From assembly GCA_029260315.1 (NCBI GenBank), contig JAJDDM010000151.1, positions 1-34,984 on the forward strand: a stretch of DNA of 34,984 nucleotides, written 5' to 3'. Both the position numbers and the translations under genes were made by a program. The DNA is from Phycisphaerales bacterium. Its GTDB lineage: Bacteria; Planctomycetota; Phycisphaerae; Phycisphaerales; UBA1924. Below the pieces are notes generated by a model that worked only from the letters and a program-made list of their open reading frames with translations, searched no databases and was not told the DNA's origin. Shown in pieces: positions 1-8,441 of the stretch (position 1 is the first letter of the stretch; each line of letters begins with the position of its first letter).

Positions 1-1
1 G

Positions 2-127
2 CCCGTCGGCCTGGACCACCTGCCGACCTGGGTCCGTGGATGGCGGCGAGTGCGCAACTGGATCGCCGCCAAGCTCCTCGCTAACGCCGCACGAGCTGCG
101 CTCAGGAGAGAGAGGTTGATGCAATAG
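2..127 (+). CDS. C-terminal fragment of an unknown protein (cut by window start)
   Basis: An open frame runs from the window edge to a TAG at 125-127. Its 41 residues include LDHLPTWVRGWRRVRNW, which is rich in Trp and Arg and has an amphipathic look, so it could be the tail of a real protein. The stop codon falls at the edge of the palindromic repeat at 126-188, so the repeat may have supplied the stop and changed the C-terminus. I do not recognise the family. A non-coding origin is also possible because only a short piece is visible. Confidence 0.35.
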   Translation, partial: PVGLDHLPTWVRGWRRVRNWIAAKLLANAARAALRRERLMQ

Positions 128-188
128 CCTCGCGAGCGAGGCTGGTTGCCCAAGTGTCGTCCAACCTCGCTTGCGCTTCGGGCTCGCC
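126..188. repeat. Palindromic repeat R1, copy 1
   Basis: This element shares its 17-nt centre (TTGCCCAAGTGTCGTCC) and the whole right arm, from CAACCTCGCTTGCGCTTCGG on, with the repeat at 1341-1411, where the same centre is read on the other strand. Its left arm is degenerate: it begins with the short palindrome AGCCTCGCGAGCGAGGCT instead of the matching arm. A shared centre as well as shared arms argues for a dispersed element rather than two independent terminators. It lies just upstream of the kelch lipoprotein gene. Confidence 0.8.
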
Positions 189-240
189 TATCCCATGGTT
201 GCTTCGCGCGCAAGTCGTAGATGCAATGTAAGCTAGTTGC

Positions 241-1329
241 ATGACCAACCTCGCACGCTCCGCTCTACTTCTGCTCCTGCTCACAAGCCTCTCGGCGTGC
301 GGACAACACTCCCGCTGGCAACCACTGCCCAGCCTCCCTCTACCAATCGCCAATAACGCCGTGACGAGCATCGTGCACGGAGGCGACCGCGCGACGGTCT
401 ACTCATTCATGGGCATCACCGACCCAACCGACGACGCAACGATCACGGGCGCGAGCTTTCGGCTCGACCTGCCGGGCGGCTCGTGGGAGCGCATCGCCGA
501 CGCCCCGCCGCTCGAGGGGCGAGCCAAGATCGGCGCCAGCGCGATCAGCGTCGGCGATCGGATCTTCCTGCTCGGCGGATACACCGTCAGCGACGACGGC
601 GAGACCACCGAGAAGCGATTCTTCGAGTATGTGCCCGAATCCAACTCGTACGCTCGCCTCGCCGATGTGCCGGTCGAGGTTGACGATACCGTCCTCGGCG
701 TCTGGCGCGACCGGTTCATCTACGCGATCAGCGGCTGGCACGGCCCGACCCAGACCAATATCCTCGGCGTGCAGTTCTACGACATCCAGGCCGATCAATG
801 GTCGCCGGCGACGCCGATGCCCGCCCCGTCGCCGGGGCTGTTCGGACACAGCGGCGCCATCGTCGGCGACACCATTATCATCTGCGACGGCGCGGCGATC
901 GAGCCGCGAGACCAGGGGCGCGCCTTCGTGATTTCCGATCGCGTCTTCGTTGGGACGATCGATGCGAACGAGCCCGCGAAGATCGCGTGGAGGGAGATCG
1001 AGGCTCATCCGGGGCGGCCGACGTACCGGGGCGCGGCGTCCCAGTGCGCGACCGCAGATGGACGGATGCTCCTCGTCGGCGGCACCGACAATCCGTACAA
1101 CATCAGCGCCACGGGGTATGACGGCGAGTCGGCGATGCCTCTCGATCAAGTGCTGGCGTTCGATCCGGAGACCGGCGCGTGGGAGACGCTGGAGGCGAGC
1201 GGACCTTGGCCGGCGACGATGGACCACCGCGGGCTCGTGTGGGTCGGCGAAAACTCGTGGGCGATCATCGGCGGGATGACAGCGCCCGGGGAGGCGACCG
1301 GGGCGTGCTGGCGCCTTTCGGCGCCGTAG
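241..1329 (+). CDS. Kelch-repeat lipoprotein
   Basis: The 362-residue protein starts with a lipoprotein signal: Met-Thr-Asn-Leu-Ala-Arg, a run of leucines, then the lipobox LSAC with the acceptor Cys near residue 20. The mature part shows repeated kelch blades: GDRIFLLGGY, DRFIYAISGW, GDTIIICDGA, GRMLLVGGTD and NSWAIIGGM, each followed by a W-containing strand about 40 to 60 residues on. This predicts a beta-propeller anchored to a membrane on the periplasmic side. Kelch propellers of this sort include N-acetylneuraminate epimerase-like proteins, but nothing here fixes a substrate. There is no clear Shine-Dalgarno before the ATG at 241. The gene stands alone between two copies of repeat R1 and converges on the sulfotransferase genes. 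Confidence 0.85.
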   Translation: MTNLARSALLLLLLTSLSACGQHSRWQPLPSLPLPIANNAVTSIVHGGDRATVYSFMGITDPTDDATITGASFRLDLPGGSWERIADAPPLEGRAKIGASAISVGDRIFLLGGYTVSDDGETTEKRFFEYVPESNSYARLADVPVEVDDTVLGVWRDRFIYAISGWHGPTQTNILGVQFYDIQADQWSPATPMPAPSPGLFGHSGAIVGDTIIICDGAAIEPRDQGRAFVISDRVFVGTIDANEPAKIAWREIEAHPGRPTYRGAASQCATADGRMLLVGGTDNPYNISATGYDGESAMPLDQVLAFDPETGAWETLEASGPWPATMDHRGLVWVGENSWAIIGGMTAPGEATGACWRLSAP

Positions 1330-1340
1330 TCTCAAGAGCA

Positions 1341-1411
1341 GACGAGCCCGAAGCGCAAGCGAGGTTGGACGACACTTGGGCAACCAACCTCGCTTGCGCT
1401 TCGGGCTCGTC
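1341..1411. repeat. Palindromic repeat R1, copy 2; possible bidirectional terminator
   Basis: This is a perfect inverted repeat with 27-bp arms (1341-1367 and 1385-1411) and a 17-nt centre (1368-1384). The arms begin GACGAGCCCGAAGCGCAAGC. It lies between the ends of two convergent genes (stops at 1329 on plus and 1435 on minus), so its transcript could fold into a very stable hairpin on either strand. There is no U-tract, so terminator function is inference. The copy at 126-188 shares the centre and one arm. Confidence 0.9.
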
Positions 1412-1434
1412 AAAGGAGTCGGCGACGCTCGCGC

Positions 1435-2247
1435 CTACACATACTCGTTCCGGTCCGTGCTCCAGCCGTTGCTCTCCATCAACTCGACGATAAACGGGTC
1501 GCTCAGGTAAAGCTCGACCGCCTCAACCGGCAGCGCGTTCTTCTTCTCGCTTAGCGGCCTGGCGGGGTTGCGCGTGCCGAGCTTGGCGCTCGAGGCGTGG
1601 TAGTTGTTGTTGCAGTAGTCCAGCGCCCTGGCCACGTTGTCGTCCGTAAATGACCAGCCCCACGCCTCCCAGACGGCGCCGAAGAACGACGGAGCGTCGG
1701 CGCGGAACTGCTCGAAGGTGAAGCGGTGTGGGTGATCGAGCCAGCGCTGTGCGACGAGCTTGAATCTGGGCAGGTCGTGGTTCGGGCCGATGCTCTTGAG
1801 CCAGCCGCGGACATAGAGGCTGTTCAGTCGTTTGAGCGGGTTGCGCAGCAGGAAGACCGCCTTGTGCTCGGGCAGATGCCTCGCGAACTCCTCGGGCTTA
1901 ATCATGTCGTGCGGGTGCTTGCTCACCACCCGCCCGGCTCTTCCCGCGATCTTGTCGAACAGGCGCGTCGCCAGATTTGCCACCTGCGGCGTGATGTGCT
2001 CGTCCACGTCCCAGTACAGCCGGCGGAGCTCATCCTGCTCGGGCGGATAGTTGTACGGCTCGCCCGTGCGGTCCCAGGGCCCGAACGGCTCGTCGGCGAC
2101 CGGAACCTGCCACGGAGCCGCCGCGGCGTAGGCGACGATCGAGCACCCGCAGCGCGCCAGCGAAAAGACCCAGCAGACCTCCGCGTGGGAGCTCGCGGCG
2201 CAACCGTCCCGCGTCAGGTTCGACGACTCGATGCTCGGCCCGTCCAT
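1435..2247 (-). CDS. Sulfotransferase family protein (paralogue 1)
   Basis: The 270-residue protein resembles PAPS-dependent sulfotransferases. Near residues 29-40 it has SLARCGCSIVAYA, which fits the 5'-phosphosulfate loop, although the usual SGSS is CGCS here. Later comes RNPLKRLNSLY, matching the 3'-phosphate motif (R-x-P-x-x-R-x-x-S). It is clearly paralogous to the gene just upstream (2277-3062): both contain RGWLKSIGPNHDL, GPWDRTG and YHASS, and both end in a PFIVE...GWSTD block. The ATG at 2247 is preferred over one 21 bases upstream because AAGGGGGG lies just before it. The gap to the upstream gene is 29 nt, so the two are probably co-transcribed. The acceptor is unknown; a carbohydrate or small molecule is possible. 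Confidence 0.8.
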   Translation of the reverse strand: MDGPSIESSNLTRDGCAASSHAEVCWVFSLARCGCSIVAYAAAAPWQVPVADEPFGPWDRTGEPYNYPPEQDELRRLYWDVDEHITPQVANLATRLFDKIAGRAGRVVSKHPHDMIKPEEFARHLPEHKAVFLLRNPLKRLNSLYVRGWLKSIGPNHDLPRFKLVAQRWLDHPHRFTFEQFRADAPSFFGAVWEAWGWSFTDDNVARALDYCNNNYHASSAKLGTRNPARPLSEKKNALPVEAVELYLSDPFIVELMESNGWSTDRNEYV

Positions 2248-2276
2248 GGGTTCCCCCCTTCGGCCCATCTTCCTCG

Positions 2277-3062
2277 TCAGGCGATCGCGCCCGCGCGCGT
2301 GCCGCCGTAGTCCGCCGGGTCGGTGCTCCAGCCCTGCTCGGTCATGAACTCGACGATGAATGGATCGCCAAGGTATGCGTCGAGCGCCTCGGGCGGCAGC
2401 GCGAACTCGCGCTCGCTCAACAAGCCCGCGTTCGGGCTCTTCGACTTCTCAAGGCTGGAAGCGTGGTAGTTGCGCTCCATGTAGCCGATCGCCTGTTCGA
2501 TGTGCGATTCGTCGGATGCGAACCCCCACGCGCGATAGAGCTTGGAGAAGAACCGGCGCGGCTCGGCGCGCAGCTCGTCGAAAGCCAGACGGTGCGGCTG
2601 GGCCCGCCACCACTTGGCGAACTGCTTGTAGCGCAGCAGGTCGTGGTTGGGCCCGATGCTCTTGAGCCAGCCGCGACGATACAGGCTGTTGAGCCGGTGC
2701 AGCGGGTTGCGGATGAGATACGCCCGCCGATCGTTCGGGAACGCCCGGTCGAAGACCTCCGGCTCGGGGCGCAGGTGGGGCCACTTGCTGATGACGACCC
2801 CCGACGGACCGACGATCTGCTCGAACAGGTCGTTCGTCTTCGCGACGACCTCATCGGTCAGCTTGTGATCGCTCGCCTTGAACAGCTCGACAAGCTCGCG
2901 CTGGGCCTTGGGATAGCGGTACGGCGGGCCCGTGCGATCCCACGGACCGATCACCTCGTCGGCGACGATGTACGAGAAGGGCGCCGCCGCCGCGTAGACG
3001 GTGATCGAGGAGCCGGATCGCGCCAGGCTGTGGAGCCAGACGACCGTGGGTCGCGTTGCCAT
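2277..3062 (-). CDS. Sulfotransferase family protein (paralogue 2)
   Basis: This 261-residue protein has a more canonical phosphosulfate loop, HSLARSGSSITVYA (residues 11-24), and the 3'-phosphate motif RNPLHRLNSLY. No signal peptide is seen, so it should act in the cytosol on a soluble or membrane-facing acceptor. It is the first gene of a probable two-gene minus-strand operon with its paralogue. The sequence GAACCCATGG spans the start in both genes, which fits a tandem duplication that included the translation start region. The Shine-Dalgarno is weak. The GPWDRTGPPY and YHASSLEKSKSPNAGLLSE stretches match the paralogue and set these two apart from the generic family pattern. Confidence 0.82.
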   Translation of the reverse strand: MATRPTVVWLHSLARSGSSITVYAAAAPFSYIVADEVIGPWDRTGPPYRYPKAQRELVELFKASDHKLTDEVVAKTNDLFEQIVGPSGVVISKWPHLRPEPEVFDRAFPNDRRAYLIRNPLHRLNSLYRRGWLKSIGPNHDLLRYKQFAKWWRAQPHRLAFDELRAEPRRFFSKLYRAWGFASDESHIEQAIGYMERNYHASSLEKSKSPNAGLLSEREFALPPEALDAYLGDPFIVEFMTEQGWSTDPADYGGTRAGAIA

Positions 3063-3192
3063 GGGTTCACTCTATCGCCGGCCCGCGTGTGTGGGGGCGG
3101 GGTTCCCCGGGGCGTCCCCTGCCGCGAGACCCTCCCGGGCGGGGACGTGCCCGTGCGAGCCTCGCGCGAGCGAGGACTCATGCGGGCTCAAG

Positions 3193-3267
3193 GGTGACCG
3201 ACGGGATTCGAACCCGCGACTTCCTGGACCACAACCAGGTGCTCTAACCAACTGAGCTACGGCCACC
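3193..3267 (-). tRNA. tRNA-His (GTG anticodon)
   Basis: The minus strand gives a full cloverleaf. The acceptor stem is GTGGCCG paired with CGGTCAC (one G-U pair), the D arm contains AGCTCAGTTGGTTAGAGC, the anticodon stem CCTGG/CCAGG encloses TTGTGGT with anticodon GTG, and the T arm holds GGTTCGAATCC. The extra G at position -1 (base 3267) faces C73 (base 3193), the identity mark of bacterial tRNA-His. CCA is not encoded. Confidence 0.97.
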
Positions 3268-3297
3268 ATCGCGCGGGAAATCCCCCGCTCGGCCCAG

Positions 3298-3327
3298 AGG
3301 ATACGGATGGGTTGCCCGGCTGGTCAA
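3298..3327 (-). promoter_or_regulatory. Candidate promoter of tRNA-His
   Basis: On the minus strand TTGACC (3322-3327) is followed after 18 nt by TATCCT (3298-3303). Transcription would start about 24 nt before the mature tRNA 5' end. The match to the sigma-70 consensus is 5/6 and 4/6. Inferred by eye only. Confidence 0.45.
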
Positions 3328-3453
3328 CGAGACCGCCCGCTCGATCGCCCTTTGGGGCCCGAATCGTCCTCGCCAGACGCGAATGCGCCTAGGCTTCCCG
3401 CCTGTTTGCTGAGAAAGCATTCGCCCGAATCCATCCCGGCTTGGAGGCCATCG

Positions 3454-5046
<1,593 letters not shown>

Positions 5047-5379
5047 CGCACCTGACTGGGGTCTGTGATCTTGAGCGGGCCGCAATGTGCCAACAAAGAC
5101 CTTTCAAGATTGCCCAGAGTGATTGTTCACGCTGGGGTCATATTTTTCTTGAGATTCACTTGCTAATTCGTTGACATGTGTTTGATAATCGGGCACAATG
5201 CGCTCACTCTCGTGTACGCGGGGGGCTTGGGGGCTCCAGGGAGATCTTGGAGAGAGGATCCCAAGAAGTGGGGTTGAGCCGGGCATTCGCCCACTTAGCC
5301 ATCGATGGGTTGTTGGGCGCGAACGCACTCGTTCGTCGTTGTGCCGTTCGCAAACCTGGGTTTGAAGGAGTGACAGACA
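5047..5379. other. Gene-free stretch with a long leader for the PEP-CTERM gene
   Basis: Of the 333 bases between pckA and the next gene, the first 120 hold nothing I recognise. A good promoter candidate lies at 5171-5199, which leaves about 175 nt of 5' untranslated leader before the ATG at 5380. The leader ends in a strong ribosome site, GAAGGAG, nine bases before the start. I could not match the leader to a known riboswitch. Confidence 0.6.
5171..5199 (+). promoter_or_regulatory. Candidate sigma-70 promoter of the PEP-CTERM gene
   Basis: A perfect TTGACA (5171-5176) is followed after 17 nt by CACAAT (5194-5199, 4/6 match). Transcription is expected near 5206. The GATAAT at 5184 is too close to TTGACA to act as its -10. 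Confidence 0.6.
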
Positions 5380-5934
5380 ATGAAGGCATGTACTATTCTC
5401 AGCGCTGCGGCTCTCGTCGCAATCAGTGGGCTCGCCCACGGCCAGATCGCCCCGCTCGCTGATCTGACCGATGGCGAGAAGTTCGAAGGGCAGCTGCCCG
5501 ACAATAGCATCAACGACGAGTCCGATACATGGCACTGGTTCACGTTCTCCGCCAACGCCGGCGACGCCATTAATATCGAGGTCGACCGGACTGTCGACAA
5601 CCTCGATCCGGTTTCTGGCGCATGGCTCGGCGATGCGACCGGCTCGGCATTCGGCAACTTCCCGGACATCCTCGATGATGGCATCGGCTTTCCGCAGGTC
5701 GGCTCCGGTGACGACGACGACCCGCCGGCCACCGGTAACGGCCCCTGGGGCGACCCGAACTATGACTTTGTCGCCCCCGAGACCGCCACCTACTCCGTCG
5801 CTGTCGCCAGCTTCGTGAGCGATCCGCCCCCTTGGACCTATTCGATCACCGTGAGCGGCTCGACCGTGCCGGCTCCGGCCTCCTTGGCCCTGCTCGGTCT
5901 CGGCGGCGCCTTGGCCATCCGTCGTCGTCGCTGA
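5380..5934 (+). CDS. PEP-CTERM-like secreted surface protein
   Basis: The 184-residue protein has a Sec signal peptide (MKACTILSAAALVAISGLAHG, cut after about residue 21). Its beta-rich body contains DTWHWFTFSANAGD, which resembles pre-peptidase/bacterial surface domains, followed by several acidic Asp-rich stretches. The C-terminus has the sorting signal of planctomycete PEP-CTERM proteins: VPAPASLALLG, a Gly/Ala/Leu hydrophobic span, then RRRR as the last residues (about 163-184). Such tails are normally cut and processed by an exosortase; no exosortase gene is in this window. GAAGGAG lies nine bases before the ATG. A strong terminator follows at 5965. The gene is monocistronic. Its specific function is unknown. 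Confidence 0.85.
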   Translation: MKACTILSAAALVAISGLAHGQIAPLADLTDGEKFEGQLPDNSINDESDTWHWFTFSANAGDAINIEVDRTVDNLDPVSGAWLGDATGSAFGNFPDILDDGIGFPQVGSGDDDDPPATGNGPWGDPNYDFVAPETATYSVAVASFVSDPPPWTYSITVSGSTVPAPASLALLGLGGALAIRRRR

Positions 5935-5964
5935 TCGCGATCGAAGGCTGATATCTGAATCTAG

Positions 5965-6000
5965 AGCACGCCCTTCTCTCGAAGGGCGTGCTTTCTTATT
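5965..6000 (+). terminator. Rho-independent terminator of the PEP-CTERM gene
   Basis: An 11-bp perfect stem (AGCACGCCCTT at 5965-5975, AAGGGCGTGCT at 5982-5992) with a 6-nt loop is followed by TTCTTATT. It lies 30 bases after the stop at 5934. Confidence 0.9.
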
Positions 6001-6420
6001 GCTCTGTCCGTCGGCACAAGCCGACGCTCATCTTTTCGTCGCCGTCCACCACCCGCTCCGCAGAACACACGAGTATCGTGTCAACCGGATACACGAGTTT
6101 CCCGCTCTACGGATGATTCGCGTCCTGAGAGCCAAGGACCGGGCGACTCAAACCCCCGTGGCGATCTCCTCGTGCCGCGGCCGGCAACAAGAACCACAAG
6201 CCCCTGAGCGACCACGTCAGCTTTCGGTCAGGACCGCGGGAAAGACGCGACCAAAGACGAGATACAGCGCACGCCGTTACACCCTGTGAGGTTTCTTATT
6301 GTTGTGACACGGTTGTTGTGGCACGGGATCTGTGGCACAAACATCCCTCTTCCTTCCGCTCCTGGGAGTCAGCCCCCCCAAGGGGGATCCCAAAAACGCG
6401 CATCAGAGACGTTTGATCAT

Positions 6421-6484
6421 TGCGAGCCACTCGCCGAGAAGAAGGGACGTATTGCGCGCCATTCGCCCAGAAAAATGGTCGTAT
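6421..6484. repeat. Imperfect 32-bp tandem repeat
   Basis: Two adjacent 32-bp units (6421-6452, 6453-6484) match at 26 of 32 positions. Both begin TGCG and end CGTAT. The period is not a multiple of three, so this is not a peptide repeat. It sits just beyond the stop codon of the minus-strand FG-GAP gene. Confidence 0.7.
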
Positions 6485-6496
6485 TTCGGTCGAAGA

Positions 6497-8110
6497 CTAT
6501 GAGCAGCCGCCCGCGAGGTCGTTCAGAAATCCGAAGAAGTCATCGCTATCTAAGATCCCGTTCGCATCCCAATCGGCCCATGACTCATCCGCCGCAAACG
6601 CGTCGAGGAACGCAAAGAAGTCCTGCACATCGATCGTGCCATCGTCGGTAACGTCCGCGGCACAATAGCGAGCCAGGATGACCTGGTTCACCGCGACATC
6701 CTCGAGCACTCGTGTCGTGCCGTCGGGCCAAGCGATCTCGACGCGGGCGACCGATGCGGCATCGTCGAGCCCGAAGTGGATGACGAGTTCGTTCTGGGAC
6801 TTGTATCCGGCGTTGTAGATGACCTCGCCGTACTGGCGGACGCCGTTCGCGTCGAGAATCTCGACCATGGTGCCGGGCGTGGGATGGCCAGACATGCCGA
6901 GCGTCCGCACGCGGAGCCACCTGCGATGCTCGCCCTCGTGGTTGATATAGAGCGCGAGCGGGTTCATGTTCGAGGTCCGGACCATGTCCAGGTCGCCGTC
7001 GCCGTCGGCGTCCGCGTAGCTGGCGCTGAACGACTTGTTGGCATCGGCCACGCCCATGTCCGCCGCGGCATCGGAAACGGGCCATTGCCCGTCGTTGTGC
7101 CAGAGCTTGTCGGGCCCGGACATGTCGCACACGAACAGGTCCTGATACGCGTTGTTGTCGTAATCCAGGAACTGGCCGGCCCAGCCGACGGCGATCGGGC
7201 TTGTGCCGGTGGCGCCGCTGCCGTCGGTGTATGTGCCATCGCCGTTGTTGAGCAGCAGGATATTGCCCTCGGAGGTGTTGGTGACAAAGACATCCGGGTA
7301 AAGATTTCGGTCAAAGTCGCCCACGCCGACGTTCATGGCGTTACAGCAGATGCCGGCGCCCGAGTCGGCGCCGATGTCGGCGAACACGCCGCCGTCGTTG
7401 CGGAAGAAGCGATTCGGCCAGTCGCAGCCGCGGGCATACCCCTTGTCATTGGTCGTATAGAGTTCCTGATCGCCATCGCGATCAAAATCGAAGAAGCAGG
7501 CCTGGAACGCGAGGCTCTTGGGATCCTGCACGCCGAGCTCGAGAGCGACATCCGTAAAAGTCCCGTCTCCGTTGTTGTGATAGAGCAGGCTCTCGGCCCG
7601 GCCGTCGAGGTTCCAGATGCTGACGTAGAAATCGAGCCAGCCGTCGTTGTCGTAGTCGGTCCAGGAGGCGCTCGAGGCGGGCCCATCGCTGCCGAGCCCG
7701 GCCTCTGCGGTCACGTCGGTGAACTGAAAGTCTCCGTCGTTGCGGAGCAGAACATCCGGCTCGAACCAGTTGCAGAGGTAGAGGTCCGGGTCGCCGTCGT
7801 TGTCGAAATCGGCGCTCGCAGCGGCGACGTACATCGTGCTGCCGGGGATCCGTGCTTGGGGAGCGCGATCGGAAAAGTTGCCGGCGCCGTCGTTCTCCCA
7901 AAGGCCCACCTTGCCCGAATCTCCACCGACGGCGAACAGATCCGGATCGCCATCCATATCAAAGTCGACAAAGAGCGCGGAGTAGCCGAACATATGGTCG
8001 GTGAACGTGTAGTCCAATCCCCGGCTCGCGGCTTCTTCGGTAAACGGATCGCCAGCGCTCGCGACCGAACCTGCCATCGCCAGGAGCATCAACGTCTCTT
8101 GGGTCTTCAT
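6497..8110 (-). CDS. Secreted FG-GAP/ASPIC protein with GC-type dockerin-like tail
   Basis: The 537-residue protein begins with a signal peptide (MKTQETLMLLAMAGSVASAG). It then has a series of FG-GAP/VCBS blades with Asp-rich calcium loops (DFDMDGDPDLF, DFDNDGDPDLYLC, DYDNDGWLDF, DFDRDGDQELY and DADGDGDLDMV), forming a predicted beta-propeller. Around residues 390-470 is an ASPIC/UnbV domain (RWLRVRTLGMSGHPTPGTMVEI...). The last 55 residues hold two EF-hand-like repeats, ADVTDDGTIDVQDFFAFLDAF and DWDANGILDSDDFFGFLNDL, ending in GGCS. This fits the planctomycete 'GC-type dockerin' anchor. It probably acts outside the cell or on its surface; the ligand is unknown. A candidate promoter lies at 8176-8205. 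Confidence 0.88.
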   Translation of the reverse strand: MKTQETLMLLAMAGSVASAGDPFTEEAASRGLDYTFTDHMFGYSALFVDFDMDGDPDLFAVGGDSGKVGLWENDGAGNFSDRAPQARIPGSTMYVAAASADFDNDGDPDLYLCNWFEPDVLLRNDGDFQFTDVTAEAGLGSDGPASSASWTDYDNDGWLDFYVSIWNLDGRAESLLYHNNGDGTFTDVALELGVQDPKSLAFQACFFDFDRDGDQELYTTNDKGYARGCDWPNRFFRNDGGVFADIGADSGAGICCNAMNVGVGDFDRNLYPDVFVTNTSEGNILLLNNGDGTYTDGSGATGTSPIAVGWAGQFLDYDNNAYQDLFVCDMSGPDKLWHNDGQWPVSDAAADMGVADANKSFSASYADADGDGDLDMVRTSNMNPLALYINHEGEHRRWLRVRTLGMSGHPTPGTMVEILDANGVRQYGEVIYNAGYKSQNELVIHFGLDDAASVARVEIAWPDGTTRVLEDVAVNQVILARYCAADVTDDGTIDVQDFFAFLDAFAADESWADWDANGILDSDDFFGFLNDLAGGCS

Positions 8111-8441
8111 CTTCTCAGTTCCCCCCGTGGGAGTGTCTCAGACAACCCCCCCGCACCAGTGCGGAGTCAGTAGGTAGTATCTTGAATCCTGGCTCTCGGA
8201 GTCAAGCAAAAACCAAGGAAAACTTGGGCTCGATCGCCCGTGTTGGACGAGCATGGGTGGCCTCCATCTTCTCGCCATCTCCATGAGTCGATCACCGCCG
8301 ATGGGGCGTTCATCGTGGTGGGCGACGAGTTGGAGCTTGCACAGAACGTGTGCCGCTATGGGGGAATCGGTGGATCGAGGATGAGCGGCGGTCACGAGCC
8401 GCGGGCCTGTTGACTATTCTCGGCCGACTACCCTGATCGCG
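8111..8441. other. Divergent intergenic region
   Basis: The region separates the minus-strand FG-GAP gene from the plus-strand flavoprotein gene. It contains the FG-GAP promoter candidate and its 5' leader of about 60 nt. I found no ribosome site or clear promoter for the flavoprotein gene, and no further gene. Confidence 0.6.
8176..8205 (-). promoter_or_regulatory. Candidate promoter of the FG-GAP gene
   Basis: On the minus strand TTGACT (8200-8205) is followed after 18 nt by GATACT (8176-8181). Transcription would begin near 8169, leaving a leader of about 60 nt before the ATG at 8110. Confidence 0.5.

Larger units (their letters stand above)
5935..6496. other. Gene-free stretch between convergent genes
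   Basis: After the terminator at 5965-6000 this region holds a small hairpin, GTCGGC-acaa-GCCGAC (6010-6025), and a patch of related TGTGRCACGG units around 6300-6345. An imperfect tandem repeat lies at 6421-6484. Short open frames here (for example 5999-6289) have no ribosome site, domain or codon pattern to support them. I see no other function. Confidence 0.6.

Noticed and set aside
5999-6289. 96-codon plus-strand frame after the terminator
   Set aside because: No ribosome site, no domain, follows a strong terminator, and composition is unlike neighbouring genes.
6421-6484. Possible CRISPR repeat units
   Set aside because: Only two adjacent units without spacers, imperfect match, no cas genes.
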